This document shows positions 5,972 to 6,025 of a stretch of DNA of 6,025 nucleotides, in pieces. How positions within the stretch are numbered: position 1 is the first letter of the stretch; the number at the start of each line of letters is the position of its first letter. Origin of the DNA: Methanobacteriaceae archaeon. GTDB lineage: Archaea > Methanobacteriota > Methanobacteria > Methanobacteriales > Methanobacteriaceae. The translations under genes and the position numbers were made by a program. The notes under the pieces are model-generated. The model saw only the letters and a list, made by a program, of their open reading frames with translations. It was not told where the DNA came from and ran no database searches. Where the stretch lies: positions 1 to 6,025 of the forward strand of contig JAUYBK010000203.1 of NCBI GenBank assembly GCA_030693105.1, in the 5' to 3' direction.

Positions 5972-6025
5972 ATGAATTCACCATTTTTATATGAAATCGG
6001 CTTGATATATCATGCCATGAGTAAG
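5972..6025 (+). CDS. possible 5' end of a gene cut by the window edge (function unknown)
   Basis: ATG 5972 opens 18 codons (MNSPFLYEIGLIYHAMSK) without a stop to the end of the window, and the other two plus frames close quickly. A G7 run lies 5 nt upstream, but it is a poor match to GGAGGTGAT. A TATA box about 120 nt upstream gives some support. The peptide is too short for me to assign a family. Confidence 0.35.
   Translation, partial: MNSPFLYEIGLIYHAMSK

Noticed and set aside
5838..5987. 49-codon minus-strand frame at the right end
   Set aside because: It is built from A/T-tract translations (Phe and Lys runs) and crosses the TATA box and repeats; it does not look like a protein.

Overview
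The window looks like chromosomal DNA of a methanogenic archaeon of the Methanobacteriales, most likely Methanobacterium. The reasons are an archaeal-type S15 ribosomal protein, an archaeal RecJ-like DHH nuclease, an aconitase X of the archaeal mevalonate route, and ribosome binding sites of the GAGGTGAT / GGTGAT kind placed 4 nt before ATG starts. The taxon is an inference from recognised protein families; no search was run.

Region 1-900 is AT-rich and decayed. Reading leftwards on the minus strand, it holds the N-terminal domain of a tyrosine recombinase (integrase), broken by an apparent one-base deletion near 616-621. This is joined at about 515-522 to the 3' end of a potassium channel gene, exactly at its TVGYGD selectivity filter. 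The front half of the channel and the catalytic half of the integrase are both absent. Positions 1-231 hold no gene.

Region 902-4441 is a tight plus-strand cluster: rdgB-type XTP/dITP diphosphatase, ribosomal protein S15, a RecJ-like DHH phosphoesterase whose start lies inside the S15 gene, and after 34 nt the large subunit of aconitase X (phosphomevalonate dehydratase). The first three join nucleotide-pool cleaning, translation and nucleic-acid processing. The fourth belongs to isoprenoid (archaeal lipid) synthesis and is probably read on the same transcript.

Region 4442-5638 is a minus-strand cation:proton antiporter that converges on aconitase X with no base between the two stop codons. 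Its first membrane segment is encoded upstream of the first ATG, in a frame that opens at a TTA codon correctly spaced from a strong ribosome binding site; the start codon therefore looks mutated or non-standard.

Region 5639-6025 is a regulatory-looking intergenic stretch with a good TATA box, four copies of an AAAGCG/CGCTTT hexamer, a small inverted repeat, A-tracts and a duplicated AGTGATT. It is followed by the possible first 18 codons of a plus-strand gene that runs off the window. I see no convincing complete new system. The items most worth a second look are the channel/integrase junction, the antiporter start, and the repeat-rich control region at the right end.
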